Assembly (NCBI RefSeq): GCF_001510715.1
Contig: NZ_LMTJ01000005.1
Location: forward strand, 1-64,000
Source of the DNA: Bacillus sp. FJAT-29814
GTDB taxonomy: Bacteria > Bacillota > Bacilli > Bacillales > Cytobacillaceae
DNA length: 64,000 nt
Direction of reading: 5' to 3'
The notes beneath the pieces were generated by a model that was not told the origin of the DNA, searched no databases, and was given only the letters and a program-made list of their open reading frames with translations. Of this stretch, positions 29,595 through 38,811 are shown piece by piece. Positions within the stretch are counted from its first letter, which is position 1, and each line of letters begins with the position of its first letter. A program made the position numbers and the translations under genes.

Positions 29595-30701
29595 ATGGAC
29601 ATCGCAACTATTGAACTGTTTGTGATCAGCATGCCGCTAAAGTCGCCGTTTGTTACCCATTTGGGGGAAGTGCGGGAGCGGGAAGGGATTATAATAAAAG
29701 TAACCGATAAGGACGGTGTCGAGGGCTTCGGTGAAGGAGTGGCTTTTTCAACCCCTTGGTATACGGAAGAAACAGTTAGGACCAGTCTGCATATGCTTGA
29801 GGATTTTTTGATACCGTTACTGCAAAAACATCCAATCAACCATCCGGAAGAGGCTGCGGGTCTATTTCAGTCAATAAGACGGAATCCGATGGCGAAGTCC
29901 GGACTGGAAACTGCTCTTTGGGATTTATATGCGAAAGGTCAAGGTCAGTCTCTTGCCAAAATGATCGGCGGCACTAGGGACGCAATTTCCTCAGGGGTAG
30001 TTATTGCCACTGACACAATTACAAAGGCATTAAAGCAAATTGAAGGGTATCTTGAGGACGGATATCAACGGATCAAAGTGAAAATTAATCCAAGTCAAGA
30101 CTATGAGTTTCTTAGTGCGATTCGGCGCCATTATCCTAATCTTCCAATGATGGCGGATGCCAATTCTGCCTATACCTTAAAGGATATAGAACAGCTTAAA
30201 GCACTGGATGACTTTAACCTGCTGATGATTGAACAGCCGCTGGCCCACGATGACATTATTGAACATGCAATTTTACAAGAGAAATTGGTTACCCCGATTT
30301 GTTTGGATGAGAGTATAGTTTCTTTTGAAGATGCCCGGAAGGCTATTGAGATTGACGCCTGCAGAGTAATAAACATCAAGATTGGCCGAGTTGGAGGTCT
30401 GCACGAGGTGATTAAGATTCATGATTATTGCTATGAGAGAGGAATTCCGGTTTGGTGCGGCGGAATGATTGAGTTTGGTGTTTCCAGAGCACATAATATT
30501 GCGTTAGCTTCACTGCCAGGGTTTACGATTCCTGGCGATATCTCAGCCTCAAGCCGGTTTTGGGATGAGGACATCATTACGCCGGAAGTAAAGGTTGAAA
30601 AAGGTTTTGTAACAGTGCCCGATGGGCCGGGAATCGGATACGACATAAACGAAAAAAGACTGCAACAGGTCCTGTTAACGAAAAAGACATTTACGATATA
30701 A
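29595..30701 (+). CDS. menC: o-Succinylbenzoate synthase
   Basis: Enolase-superfamily dehydratase of 368 residues turning SHCHC into o-succinylbenzoate. Start ATG 29595 is chosen over an upstream start inside menE because aagaggaag precedes it and the N-terminus MDIATIELF matches the family. The catalytic lysines are in RIKVKINP and INIKIGRVGG. Metal ligands are in ADANSAY, IEQPL and CLDESI. The family also includes N-succinylamino acid racemases, but operon context favours MenC. Confidence 0.94.
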   Translation: MDIATIELFVISMPLKSPFVTHLGEVREREGIIIKVTDKDGVEGFGEGVAFSTPWYTEETVRTSLHMLEDFLIPLLQKHPINHPEEAAGLFQSIRRNPMAKSGLETALWDLYAKGQGQSLAKMIGGTRDAISSGVVIATDTITKALKQIEGYLEDGYQRIKVKINPSQDYEFLSAIRRHYPNLPMMADANSAYTLKDIEQLKALDDFNLLMIEQPLAHDDIIEHAILQEKLVTPICLDESIVSFEDARKAIEIDACRVINIKIGRVGGLHEVIKIHDYCYERGIPVWCGGMIEFGVSRAHNIALASLPGFTIPGDISASSRFWDEDIITPEVKVEKGFVTVPDGPGIGYDINEKRLQQVLLTKKTFTI

Positions 30702-30703
30702 AA

Positions 30704-30731
30704 GACCCAGAAAGCTTTTGGCCTCTGGGTC
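30704..30731. terminator. Terminator menC / DUF1540 gene
   Basis: Stem gacccaga / tctgggtc. On the minus strand it is followed directly by tttt, so it serves at least the convergent small gene; the plus-strand T run is weaker. Confidence 0.75.
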
Positions 30732-30739
30732 AAATTCTT

Positions 30740-30898
30740 TTATAAATCGCCCGGTTCGAATGTTTTGCAATCTGTCTCTTTACTCGAATCAGCGGTTTTA
30801 CCTTTATGGCTCACTACATAGATGCTGTCAGCACTACATTTATTTCCTTTTGCCCAATATGTGCAATTGTTCACTTCACATAAAACATCCTGTGCCAT
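30740..30898 (-). CDS. DUF1540 small cysteine-rich protein
   Basis: Small protein of 52 residues. The ATG at 30898 is chosen because gaaggagtg precedes it; a longer frame from 30973 lacks a ribosome site. It carries a DUF1540 core, VLCEVNNCTYWAKGNKCSA, whose Cys spacing suggests metal binding, and a fourth Cys near the C-terminus (ETDCKTF). Many Bacillus paralogues exist and some are found in spores; the function is not established. It lies downstream of, and in the same direction as, the zinc-binding lipoprotein gene. Confidence 0.85.
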   Translation of the reverse strand: MAQDVLCEVNNCTYWAKGNKCSADSIYVVSHKGKTADSSKETDCKTFEPGDL

Positions 30899-31014
30899 GC
30901 GTATCACTCCTTCAAGTTGTGGTAATACAAACATATCTTTTGATGAATCGGCCGTGTCCATGTCTGTAATCAACTGGAATGAAAGTGTGATAATGACTGC
31001 CTATCTATATAATT

Positions 31015-31956
31015 CTAATCGTTTAAGGCTGTCTCCAAGGTTTTAAGATTTTTCTCCATCAAGGTAAAATACGTTTCCTTATTTTTTATATTTTCTTCTG
31101 TCAAAATGGCCAAATTATGAACCGGCAACGCCCGGGCGCCGATCTCTTTTTGAACAATTTTCCCAAGCTTTGACTGGACATTTTGTTCAAACAGGATATA
31201 ATGCAAACCTTCGCGGTCAGCCAATGAGATAATTTTCTCTAGCCCCTTTTGCGTAGGCTCATTGCTGGTAGAGAGGCCCGAGATGCTGATTTGTTCTATG
31301 CCATATCGGTGCTCCCAGTAACCAAAGGCTGCGTGGGTGACAATGATATTCTTATGTTTGGCAGATGAAATCGTTTTATCATATTGCTGATTCAATTCAT
31401 CTAGCTCGCCAGCAAGATTTTGATAATTTTCTTTAAAAATTTCTTTATACTGCGGCAGCTTTTCTTCTAACTGTTGCAATATAACTGCAGCCATTTCCTT
31501 TGAGTAAATGGGATCAAGCCAAACATGCGGGTTAACGTCCACATGTGTTTCTTGATCATCGTGCTCATCTTCATGGGCATGGTCATCCTTGGGCAGTTCA
31601 AGACTGTCGGCAGTGGCCACCATTGTCACCTGCTCGTTTTTTAATGTCTTTTTGGCATTTTCTACAAAACCCTCAAGGCCCAAGCCAATATAAAAAAATA
31701 AGTCTGAATCGGCAAGCTTAATCATATCCTTTTGCGTAGGCTCAAAGGTATGCTCATCAGCACCAGGAGGATAAATGGTCTCAACATCTACGTATGCACC
31801 GCCAATTCTCTCCGTAAAATATTGCAGGGGATAAACGGTCGTATACACTGATAATTGGTTGTTTTTTTGTGGTGCTGTTTCTTTATTATCTGAACAAGCC
31901 GATAAGGCAATAGTAAATGGTAAAAGTAATGCTAAGTATTGAAATAATTTTTTCAT
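31015..31956 (-). CDS. znuA: Zinc ABC transporter binding lipoprotein
   Basis: Cluster A-I metal-binding protein of 313 residues. The lipobox LSAC lies near residue 20. The His/Asp/Glu-rich loop around DDHAHEDEHDD (about 120-130) and the ligand motifs DEHTFEPTQ, DVNPHVWLDP and THAAFGYWEHRYG are those of ZnuA/AdcA. It is shorter than AdcA (no ZinT domain). No permease or ATPase gene is next to it. Two Zur-like boxes upstream predict induction under zinc shortage. Confidence 0.92.
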   Translation of the reverse strand: MKKLFQYLALLLPFTIALSACSDNKETAPQKNNQLSVYTTVYPLQYFTERIGGAYVDVETIYPPGADEHTFEPTQKDMIKLADSDLFFYIGLGLEGFVENAKKTLKNEQVTMVATADSLELPKDDHAHEDEHDDQETHVDVNPHVWLDPIYSKEMAAVILQQLEEKLPQYKEIFKENYQNLAGELDELNQQYDKTISSAKHKNIIVTHAAFGYWEHRYGIEQISISGLSTSNEPTQKGLEKIISLADREGLHYILFEQNVQSKLGKIVQKEIGARALPVHNLAILTEENIKNKETYFTLMEKNLKTLETALND

Positions 31957-31969
31957 TGAAACCTCCGAT

Positions 31970-31990
31970 AAATCGTATTAATTCCGATTT
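31970..31990 (-). promoter_or_regulatory. Zur-like operator 1
   Basis: A 21-bp site with 6-bp outer arms aaatcg / cgattt around an A/T-rich centre. It resembles the Bacillus Zur box. It lies 14 bp upstream of the zinc lipoprotein start, between promoter and gene. Confidence 0.75.
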
Positions 31991-32022
31991 ACAAAATAAA
32001 AAATTTTAAATATTGCGAATCT

Positions 32023-32043
32023 AATCCGTAACAATTCCGATTT
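32023..32043. promoter_or_regulatory. Zur-like operator 2
   Basis: Second 21-bp site in the same spacer, with right half attccgattt identical to operator 1 and a less perfect left half aatccgtaac. It lies 67 bp from operator 1 and about 107 bp upstream of the carbonic anhydrase start, so it could serve either gene. Confidence 0.65.
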
Positions 32044-32090
32044 ACTTATGTATCTTAACAAGAAAAGGCCCACTTAGGCAAGTAAAAAAA

Positions 32091-32120
32091 TTGTTTTTAT
32101 TGTGAAAGTTTGTGTATTCT
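32091..32120 (+). promoter_or_regulatory. Probable promoter of carbonic anhydrase gene
   Basis: TTGTTT (32091-32096), 18-bp spacer, TATTCT (32115-32120), 30 bp upstream of the ATG. Confidence 0.55.
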
Positions 32121-32150
32121 TAAATGAGATAAAATGAAGGGTGTGATCGT

Positions 32151-32723
32151 ATGGAAAACCAATCACTGTTGAAGGATATTCTTGATTACAATAAAAAATT
32201 CGTGGAAGACCGGGAATATGAAAAATACGAGACCACAAAATTCCCCAATAAAAAAATGGTTATTCTCACATGTATGGATACACGGCTGTTGGAATTGCTG
32301 CCAAAGGCATTGAATTTGGGAAATGGTGATGCGAAAATTATCAAGAATGCCGGTGCCCTAGTGTCACATCCGTTTGGAAGCATTATGAGAAGTATTTTGA
32401 TTGCCATCTATCAGCTGCAGGCAAAAGAGGTCATGGTGATTGCCCACCATGATTGCGGAATGAGCGGATTAAAGGCGGAGCCGGTGATCGACAGTATGAT
32501 GGAACGGGGAATTTCCGAAGAAACACTAGCAACTCTAGAGTACTCGGGTATCGATTTCAAGCAATGGCTTCACGGATTTGATTCGGTAACTGATAGTGTA
32601 AAACATAGTGTAGAAACCATCAAAAATCATCCGCTGATGCCTGTTGGAGTACCAGTGCACGGCCTTGTAATTGACCCGAAAACAGGCCAGCTTGATCTAG
32701 TCGTTGATGGATATCAAAATTAA
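32151..32723 (+). CDS. Beta-carbonic anhydrase (YtiB)
   Basis: Zinc enzyme of 190 residues interconverting CO2 and bicarbonate. Zinc ligands are visible as CMDTR (Cys and Asp of the catalytic pair, about residues 41-45) and HHDCGM (His and Cys, about 99-104). It is the small class common in Bacillus (YtiB). Its divergence from a Zur-boxed zinc uptake gene is a suggestive link to zinc supply. It converges on yidD with only two bases between stops. Confidence 0.92.
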   Translation: MENQSLLKDILDYNKKFVEDREYEKYETTKFPNKKMVILTCMDTRLLELLPKALNLGNGDAKIIKNAGALVSHPFGSIMRSILIAIYQLQAKEVMVIAHHDCGMSGLKAEPVIDSMMERGISEETLATLEYSGIDFKQWLHGFDSVTDSVKHSVETIKNHPLMPVGVPVHGLVIDPKTGQLDLVVDGYQN

Positions 32724-32725
32724 GC

Positions 32726-32959
32726 TTATTTTCTTTTTTTCCAGGTTTCGGGTACCGGGTCCACCCCCCCGGGATGGAAAGGATGGCATTTTAAAATTCT
32801 TTTAACAGTCAGATAGCCGCCCTTCAAGGGACCGAAACGCTGTATCGCTTCCAAGCCATAATGCGAGCAGGTTGGATAAAAACGGCATGTCGGTGGTTTT
32901 AACGGTGAAATCGCTACCTGATAAAAACGTATGATTCCAATAAAAAATTTTTTTAGCAT
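32726..32959 (-). CDS. yidD: Membrane protein insertion factor YidD
   Basis: Small protein of 77 residues that helps YidC-mediated membrane insertion. ATG 32959 follows aaaggag; an upstream in-frame ATG lacks this spacing. The signature [21 protein letters not shown] with its Cys pair, followed by [18 protein letters not shown], identifies the family. B. subtilis homologue YtjA occupies the same locus. Confidence 0.95.
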   Translation of the reverse strand: MLKKFFIGIIRFYQVAISPLKPPTCRFYPTCSHYGLEAIQRFGPLKGGYLTVKRILKCHPFHPGGVDPVPETWKKRK

Positions 32960-33098
32960 AAAATGATCTCCTTTATTCACCTACCATCAAGATATCACAG
33001 AAAGTGAAATTCGTCTAAATTGGTAATTGTGCCAAAGCTGATGAAAATCATCGGGATTTATAGTATGATAAGTAAAGATTGTTTAAAGGAGTGATCTT

Positions 33099-33572
33099 AT
33101 GCCTTCAGTAGAAAGCTTTGACTTGGATCATAATGCTGTGAAAGCCCCTTATGTCAGACATTGCGGTGTCCATAAAGTAGGCAGTGATGGCGTTGTGAAT
33201 AAATATGATATTCGTTTCTGTCAGCCCAACAAGCAAGCAATGAAGCCTGATGCGATTCACACATTGGAGCACCTGCTAGCATTCAATATCCGCAAGCATG
33301 TCGAGAAATATAACCACTTTGATATCATTGACATCTCGCCAATGGGCTGTCAAACAGGCTATTATCTTGTTGTCAGTGGCGAACCAACCGTTGAAGAAAT
33401 CATTGACCTTCTTGAAGATACAATGAAGGAAGCAGTGGAAATTACCGAAGTGCCGGCGGCCAATGAGCGCCAATGTGGTCAAGCAAAACTTCATGATTTG
33501 GAAGGTGCTAAGCGGCTGATGCGCTACTGGCTTGAGCAAAGTAAGGAAGAATTAAAACAAGTATTTGCATAA
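33099..33572 (+). CDS. luxS: S-ribosylhomocysteine lyase
   Basis: Metalloenzyme of 157 residues in the activated methyl cycle; it releases homocysteine and DPD, the AI-2 precursor. The metal ligands His, His and Cys lie in HTLEHLL (about 54-58) and [11 protein letters not shown] (about 126). ATG with aaaggagtg. The length is standard. It is followed by a strong terminator. Confidence 0.97.
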   Translation: MPSVESFDLDHNAVKAPYVRHCGVHKVGSDGVVNKYDIRFCQPNKQAMKPDAIHTLEHLLAFNIRKHVEKYNHFDIIDISPMGCQTGYYLVVSGEPTVEEIIDLLEDTMKEAVEITEVPAANERQCGQAKLHDLEGAKRLMRYWLEQSKEELKQVFA

Positions 33573-33587
33573 TCTGCATAAAAAAAT

Positions 33588-33616
33588 TCCTATTCGTGCT
33601 GAATAGGATTTTTTTT
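33588..33616 (+). terminator. luxS terminator
   Basis: Eight-bp stem tcctattc / gaatagga, 5-base loop, eight T. Confidence 0.92.
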
Positions 33617-33773
33617 ATGACTGCTTATGCTCGTCGCTAGTTTGGTCAAGATGAGGGTTATTTTCTAACGGATCTACCGTATGCTTGAAGCCATAGGCTT
33701 TGGATGTGGTAATCACAGCAAGCAGCAGAACCACGATGACAATAATAAAAGATACTACCATAACTGTATACAA
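33615..33773 (-). CDS. YtzI-like small membrane protein
   Basis: A 52-residue protein starting at TTG (33773) behind gggggag at a 7-base distance. A single membrane segment of about 18 hydrophobic residues covers residues 5-22, followed by TTSKAYGFKHTVDPLENNPH and a charged tail. It resembles YtzI of B. subtilis, found in the same region. The function is unknown. Its stop overlaps the T run of the luxS terminator. Confidence 0.8.
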   Translation of the reverse strand: MYTVMVVSFIIVIVVLLLAVITTSKAYGFKHTVDPLENNPHLDQTSDEHKQS

Positions 33774-33830
33774 CTTTCTTCTCCCCCTTTACCCCCTTAT
33801 TGTAACATGGCTTCACAATAATTTGTAATT

Positions 33831-33858
33831 AAAAAGGAAGCCGATTTGTTCAGCTTCC
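33831..33858 (-). terminator. Terminator of 33887-34153 gene
   Basis: On the minus strand ggaagc pairs with gcttcc (11-base loop) and is followed by five T. Confidence 0.8.
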
Positions 33859-33886
33859 GAGCGGATTCATTCCTGGTTATGTATAA

Positions 33887-34153
33887 TCAATGTATGTTAC
33901 GGGGGTGAAACGCAGAAGCCCGCTGTTGTCCGTACTGTTCTTGGGCAAATTTTCCCTTTAGGCTTTCGATGAGATATAGACCCATCAGGTCATAAAGTTC
34001 CTGCTTATCCATATCGCGAATCAAAGCAAGTAAATCCTCGTGGGACATCTCTTCCAAAAAAGCAAAGGCCAGCATATCGATATCTTCTTCATCACCTGTA
34101 AGCTTGGTTCGGTACATTTCGTACAATTCATCAACCAGTTTCACTTTGTTCAC
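33887..34153 (-). CDS. Small acidic helical protein (DUF6154-like)
   Basis: Protein of 88 residues, predicted mostly helical and acidic, with the start KLVDELYEMYRTKLTGDEED and the repeating core EELYDLMGLYLIESLKGKFA-type segment. It resembles a family of uncharacterised short Bacillus proteins (I believe DUF6154, but I am not certain of the number). The start is behind taggaggtg. It is monocistronic, with its own terminator. Confidence 0.7.
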   Translation of the reverse strand: MNKVKLVDELYEMYRTKLTGDEEDIDMLAFAFLEEMSHEDLLALIRDMDKQELYDLMGLYLIESLKGKFAQEQYGQQRASAFHPRNIH

Positions 34154-34361
34154 CTCCTACGAAAATTGACTAATAATTTTTATCCATACCCCAATATAGA
34201 AAAATGATTCCAGTCAAGATATTTTCAGAATTAACTGAAAAATCTGCTTCTTTTGAGTGTATGATTATTATATCGTATTACATTCTAAAAAATGTATCGA
34301 AATTTGCAAAAGAATAAATTTTTTCTTTTGGCAGACTCTAAATTTAAAAGGGGATGACAGC

Positions 34362-34685
34362 ATGGACAATCAGAAGAAAACATATTATATAGATGTAGGA
34401 ACAGGCGAGATTTCACAAAGTGCGACTTCTTCGACATGGAGCTTTAAAATCCAGGCCAATGATGAGGAAATTACCCAGCTGCGGGAGTTGTTTAATCAAA
34501 ATTACTCCACTGAATGGAAAGCCTTTTGGAGGGCCCATGTCCCATATGTACAATACCATTATGACAGAGAAAATGATGAGTACGATAACAAAATTCAACA
34601 AATTTATGGCATGATTCACAAATTGGGCGATCAAGAAGCAAAGAATCATATTGAAACCATGAATATTTTGCCGAAAACGCAATAG
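34362..34685 (+). CDS. Conserved hypothetical protein, 107 aa
   Basis: The ATG at 34362 is chosen because aaaggggatg precedes it; the longer frame from 34257 has no ribosome site. It is soluble with no signal or membrane segment. It begins DNQKKTYYIDVGTGEISQS and is rich in Trp/Tyr/His in its centre (WKAFWRAHVPYVQYHYDRE), then helical. I do not recognise a function. It has its own terminator and lies just upstream of ytkD. Confidence 0.7.
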   Translation: MDNQKKTYYIDVGTGEISQSATSSTWSFKIQANDEEITQLRELFNQNYSTEWKAFWRAHVPYVQYHYDRENDEYDNKIQQIYGMIHKLGDQEAKNHIETMNILPKTQ

Positions 34686-34693
34686 GAGCAGGA

Positions 34694-34727
34694 GGGAAAA
34701 TCCGGGACATGCAGGATTTTCCCTTTT
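34694..34727 (+). terminator. Terminator
   Basis: Perfect 10-bp stem gggaaaatcc / ggattttccc with a 10-base loop and four T. Confidence 0.88.
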
Positions 34728-34769
34728 CATTTAAAATAATACCATATGAATCAAATTGGTGGGGACAAT

Positions 34770-35240
34770 ATGATACAATTCTTGGATGACAATGGCAATC
34801 AGGTAGAGCTTAGCTTTTCAAAACATGCATTTGATATAGAGGCCTGGCATGTTTTGGTCATTTCTCAATTTGAAGGCCACTGGGTGCTGACAAAGCATAA
34901 AAAAAGAGGACTTGAGTTCCCGGGCGGTAAACGGGAACGCGGGGAAACACCCGAAGACGCTGCCAAAAGGGAGGCATATGAAGAGACAGGTGCCATTTTC
35001 TCAAAATTGACGTATTTGGCGGAATATAAGGTTACTGAGGAGACAGGATCATTTGTAAAGGCTGTGTTTTGGGGAAGAGTGGCAAGATTGGAAAACACGC
35101 GGAATTACTTCGAAACAAATGGCCCCCAGCTTATTAAAGGCGATTTGCTCAAAATAAGGTTTGGTCCCGATTACAGCTTTATCATGAAGGACCGAGTGGT
35201 GGAAGAATGTCTAAATTACATTAAGCATCTTACAATGTGA
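34770..35240 (+). CDS. ytkD: Nudix hydrolase YtkD/MutTA
   Basis: Nucleoside triphosphate diphosphatase of 156 residues; the B. subtilis homologue hydrolyses 8-oxo-dGTP and other NTPs. The Nudix box is GGKRERGETPEDAAKREAYE-ETGA, matching GX5EX7REUXEEXGU, at about residues 54-77. ATG 34770 is supported by ggtgggga; the ATG at 34746 lacks a site. The C-terminal SFIMKDRVVEECL matches YtkD. Confidence 0.9.
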   Translation: MIQFLDDNGNQVELSFSKHAFDIEAWHVLVISQFEGHWVLTKHKKRGLEFPGGKRERGETPEDAAKREAYEETGAIFSKLTYLAEYKVTEETGSFVKAVFWGRVARLENTRNYFETNGPQLIKGDLLKIRFGPDYSFIMKDRVVEECLNYIKHLTM

Positions 35241-35241
35241 A

Positions 35242-35269
35242 AAAGAATAGCGGCACAGCACTATTCTTT
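35242..35269 (-). terminator. Terminator of ytlACD operon
   Basis: Stem aaagaatag / ctattcttt, which overlaps the last codons of the permease gene. On the minus strand it continues into a T run; on the plus strand it may also stop ytkD. Confidence 0.72.
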
Positions 35270-36067
35270 AATAAGCTTTTTCTCCAATAATTCAACAAGC
35301 TGATACATAATCGTGGCGAAAATAGCGATGACGAACAGTGATAAAAATACAAGTGTAAAATTAAAGACTTGGAAACCGTATATAATCATGTAGCCGAGTC
35401 CTTTTGACGAAACTAGGAATTCCCCAACAATGACTCCGACCCATGAAAGCCCGACATTCACCTTTAGGGTTGATATGATGGTAGGAAAGCATGCAGGGAG
35501 AATCGCTTCCTTAAAGCATTGGAACTTCGTTGCCCCAAATGTTTGCAGGACTTTTAAATAGTTGGGATCCACTTCCTTAAAAGCCGTATAGACGACAATA
35601 GTTGTGATAATGACCGAGATGATGGCACCCATGGCAATAATGGAAGGATACCCTGGGCTTAACGCAACGATTAAAACCGGTCCTAACGCCACCTTTGGCA
35701 TCGCATTTAAAATGACCAAATAAGGGTCCAGTATTTTCGAGAGAAATGGCGACCACCATAGAATCGCTGCCAGGATGGTACCTAGCAATGTTCCTAAAAT
35801 AAAGCCAAATACGGTTTCAGTTAAGGTAACACCGATATGGGTGATTAATGTTCCATCTTGAATTTTATCAATTAAAAGTGTTGTAATTTTCGCTGGTGAG
35901 CTGAAAATTAGCGGGTCAATCCACTGCTTTTCGCTTAACAATTGCCACCCGGAAAAAAACACCAGGAAAATAATCGCTTGATAGAATCGAACCCATCTAT
36001 TTTCAAGCTTTAATGACTGAATGTACTGGTTATGGAGGAGTTCAACGTTTTTGTTATCCTTGTTCAA
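35261..36067 (-). CDS. ytlD: ABC transporter permease (YtlD, SsuC type)
   Basis: Permease of 268 residues if started at TTG 36067, which has ggaaggag upstream and overlaps the ATPase gene by 14 bp. The open frame extends back to 36169, but that part overlaps the ATPase further and lacks a ribosome site. About six membrane segments. The EAA loop reads [21 protein letters not shown] near residue 165. It belongs to the nitrate/sulfonate/taurine group. Confidence 0.88.
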   Translation of the reverse strand: MNKDNKNVELLHNQYIQSLKLENRWVRFYQAIIFLVFFSGWQLLSEKQWIDPLIFSSPAKITTLLIDKIQDGTLITHIGVTLTETVFGFILGTLLGTILAAILWWSPFLSKILDPYLVILNAMPKVALGPVLIVALSPGYPSIIAMGAIISVIITTIVVYTAFKEVDPNYLKVLQTFGATKFQCFKEAILPACFPTIISTLKVNVGLSWVGVIVGEFLVSSKGLGYMIIYGFQVFNFTLVFLSLFVIAIFATIMYQLVELLEKKLIKE

Positions 36068-36827
36068 GAGACTCCAACTCCTTCCAGATTGTTTGAAAAA
36101 TGCTTGGATATGCTTCATGATTTCTTGCTGCAAACGGGGATGATTCTCGCAGCTCCTTCGGCATTTCAAACGTTTTATGAATCCTGCCTGGGCGGGGGGA
36201 AAGCAGAAAGACGCGATCGCTCATTGCGATAGCCTCGCCGATATCATGGGTGACAAGGATCGCTGTTTTGCCGAATTCATCAAGGGTATTTGATACCAGG
36301 TCCTCAAGCTTCAGCTTTGTTTGGTAATCAAGTGCTGAAAAGGGCTCATCAAGCATGAGCAGTTTTGGTTCGGTTGCCAGTGTCCGGACAAGCGCAGCCC
36401 GTTGACGCATGCCCCCAGATAATTGTTTGGGCAACTGTTTTCTTACATCTTCATTTAAACCCATCTGCTTTAACAGCGTTAAGGCGTAGTTCTTTGTTTT
36501 ATCATTCAATTGCTTTGATAATTTAAGTCCTAACAGGATGTTTTCTTCAATCGTCTTCCATGGAAATAAATAATCCTGCTGCAGCATATATCCTATGTCA
36601 TTGTTTGATGTAGAAACGGGCTTATTTTCTAATAAGACCGTTCCCTCTGTTGGTTTAATTAAACTGGCGATAATGGAGAGCAGGGTGGTTTTCCCACAGC
36701 CGCTGGGGCCGAGGAAGGAAACAAACTCCCCCTCCTCAACCGTAAGTGAAACTTCGGAGAGGGCCGTGGTGGCAGTGTCTTTGGTGAAGTAGGTGTGATG
36801 AATATCTTGAACCTTCAAGAAGCTCAT
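36054..36827 (-). CDS. ytlC: ABC transporter ATP-binding protein (YtlC)
   Basis: ATPase of 257 residues. Walker A is [11 protein letters not shown] (about 40-50), the signature [11 protein letters not shown] (about 140), Walker [13 protein letters not shown] (about 162) and the H-loop ILVTHD. Middle gene of the minus-strand ytlA-C-D operon. Like SsuB/TauB and thiamine-precursor importers. Confidence 0.95.
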   Translation of the reverse strand: MSFLKVQDIHHTYFTKDTATTALSEVSLTVEEGEFVSFLGPSGCGKTTLLSIIASLIKPTEGTVLLENKPVSTSNNDIGYMLQQDYLFPWKTIEENILLGLKLSKQLNDKTKNYALTLLKQMGLNEDVRKQLPKQLSGGMRQRAALVRTLATEPKLLMLDEPFSALDYQTKLKLEDLVSNTLDEFGKTAILVTHDIGEAIAMSDRVFLLSPRPGRIHKTFEMPKELRESSPFAARNHEAYPSIFQTIWKELESLEQG

Positions 36828-36849
36828 GGTGCCGGCCTCCCTTTCTTGG

Positions 36850-37866
36850 TTATTTTTTCATGACTTTATTGGCCACGTCTGTGTTCACAAGTGTTTTGTA
36901 CTCTACATCTTTCGGAAGCTCTCCTGCTTCTTTCATGATATTTTTTAAATTGTTCCATTCTTCTTCATCAAGGATTGGATCGGTGGCAAATGAACCTTGG
37001 CTCTTATAGCGTTCTACCACGGTTGTCATAATTCGAGGGTCCGTGTCAGGGAAAAATTCCTCCACCGCCTTTGCTATTTCTTCAGCAGAGTGGGTCTCGA
37101 CCCATTGCTGTGCCTTGTAAACGGCACGAGTGAATTTTTCGATAATGTCTTTATTCTCTTTCATGTAACTGTCTTTTGCCATAAAGGTCGTATATGGAAC
37201 ATGACCTGATTCTTTGCCGAATGAAGCAACAATATGACCTTTTCCTTCTTTCTCAAAAATGCTGGCAGTCGGCTCAAATAATTGCACGAAATCACCGGTT
37301 CCTGAGGCGAAAGCATTGGCAATGTTTGCAAAATCGATGTTTTGGATCAGGTTAAGGTCTTGATGCGGGTCAATGCCATGCTTCTTTAATACGAATTCAC
37401 CGACCATTTGCGGCATTCCGCCCTTCCGCTGGCCAAGGAAGGTTTTGCCTTTTAATTGATCCCAGGAGAAGTTATCAATCTTTTCCCTGGCGACAAGGAA
37501 AGTGCCGTCTGTTTGGGTTAACTGGGCAAAGTTAATCACCGGATCACTCGAGCCTTGGGCATATACATAAATCGAAGTTTCCGACCCTACTAGAGCTACA
37601 TCGGCTCCTCCGGAGATCAGCGCGGTCATCGTCTTATCGCCGCCGGGAGTTGTCGTCAATGTGACATCAAGCCCTTCCTCCTTGAAAAAGCCCTGTGTCA
37701 AGGCCACATATTGTGGAGCATAAAAAATGGATCTGGTGACTTCTGCAATCCGAACCTTTTCCAGTTTCTCCTGTTCCTTTCCTGTATCTTTATTACAAGC
37801 GATTAAGGAAAACATAAGTATAGTGATGAGGAGAAAGGACAAACTGATTTTTGACCATTTTTTCAT
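36850..37866 (-). CDS. ytlA: ABC transporter binding lipoprotein (YtlA)
   Basis: NMT1/THI5-like substrate-binding lipoprotein of 338 residues. The lipobox LIAC lies near residue 24. The N-terminal lobe contains IFYAPQYVALTQGFFKEEGL, a segment shared by aliphatic sulfonate, nitrate and pyrimidine-precursor binders. ATG behind aaaggagg. The ligand is not known; no riboswitch is seen upstream, which argues weakly against thiamine control. Confidence 0.92.
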   Translation of the reverse strand: MKKWSKISLSFLLITILMFSLIACNKDTGKEQEKLEKVRIAEVTRSIFYAPQYVALTQGFFKEEGLDVTLTTTPGGDKTMTALISGGADVALVGSETSIYVYAQGSSDPVINFAQLTQTDGTFLVAREKIDNFSWDQLKGKTFLGQRKGGMPQMVGEFVLKKHGIDPHQDLNLIQNIDFANIANAFASGTGDFVQLFEPTASIFEKEGKGHIVASFGKESGHVPYTTFMAKDSYMKENKDIIEKFTRAVYKAQQWVETHSAEEIAKAVEEFFPDTDPRIMTTVVERYKSQGSFATDPILDEEEWNNLKNIMKEAGELPKDVEYKTLVNTDVANKVMKK

Positions 37867-37982
37867 CTGAAAATTAACCTCCTTTATCTGGGCTAATAGC
37901 CTAAGATATCGTATGATGGGGATAAAAATGTGTGTATGCCCAGTTCCAAATTATTTATAAAGCATAAAAAGGATCGATTAAA

Positions 37983-38774
37983 ATGAACGAAGTAAATGGA
38001 AAAATAGTTGAGATAAAGCGGGTTCCGTCACCCAACCCCCGCGTCCTCCTAAAGGAGATTACTTATTTATCAAACGGGCTGCGGGTGAAAGGTCTTCTTG
38101 CGGAGCCAAAGGACGAACAGGAATATGACGGGTTTCTGTATTTACGAGGCGGAATCAAGAATGTCGGCATGGTAAGGCCGGCGCGGATTGCCCAGTTTGC
38201 CCAGGAAGGCTTTATTGTGTTTGCGCCCTATTACAGAGGAAATAAAGGGGGCGAGGGCAATGAAGATTTTGCCGGAGAAGACAGAGAAGATGCCTTTTCT
38301 GCTTATATGCTGCTAAAAGCGCTCCCTCGGGTAAAGGACATACATATATTCGGTTTTTCCCGCGGTGGGGTAATGGCGCTTTTGACCGGGATCATGTTTC
38401 CCGATGCGGCTTCGCTGGTCACCTGGGGCGGGGTTAGTGACATGAATTTAACCTATTATGAGCGTGAGGACCTCAGAAAAATGATGAAGCGGGTTATTGG
38501 CGGTACACCGGAGAAATTTCCTGAACGGTATCAGGAGCGAACCCCGTTATACCAATTGGAAAAACTTCAGGCTCCCGTGCTAATTATTCACGGAGTCAAG
38601 GATGAAAATGTCTCGGTCGAGCATGCCTACAGGCTGGAAAGAAGGCTCCGCGCTTTAGTTAAACCTGTGGAATCCTGGTATTTTGACGAGTTTACTCATT
38701 ACTTCCCCCCGGCGATCAATCGAAAAGTGGTTTTCGATTTAACGAATTGGATGAAAAAGCATAGCAAAAAATGA
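37983..38774 (+). CDS. ytmA: Alpha/beta hydrolase, S9-like (YtmA)
   Basis: Cytoplasmic hydrolase of 263 residues with the nucleophile elbow GFSRGGVMAL (about residue 122), a PYYRGNKGGEGNEDFAGED region and the catalytic Asp/His in VKDENV and FTHYF near the C-terminus. It fits the prolyl oligopeptidase-like dienelactone group; the substrate is unknown. Divergent from ytlA, as in B. subtilis. Confidence 0.88.
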   Translation: MNEVNGKIVEIKRVPSPNPRVLLKEITYLSNGLRVKGLLAEPKDEQEYDGFLYLRGGIKNVGMVRPARIAQFAQEGFIVFAPYYRGNKGGEGNEDFAGEDREDAFSAYMLLKALPRVKDIHIFGFSRGGVMALLTGIMFPDAASLVTWGGVSDMNLTYYEREDLRKMMKRVIGGTPEKFPERYQERTPLYQLEKLQAPVLIIHGVKDENVSVEHAYRLERRLRALVKPVESWYFDEFTHYFPPAINRKVVFDLTNWMKKHSKK

Positions 38775-38811
38775 TATGATAGAATTATAAATTGTAGAGG
38801 AGCGGATTTTA

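Noticed and set aside
36068-36169. N-terminal extension of the YtlD permease
   Set aside because: It overlaps the ATPase gene by over 100 bp with no ribosome site; TTG 36067 gives a normal-length permease.
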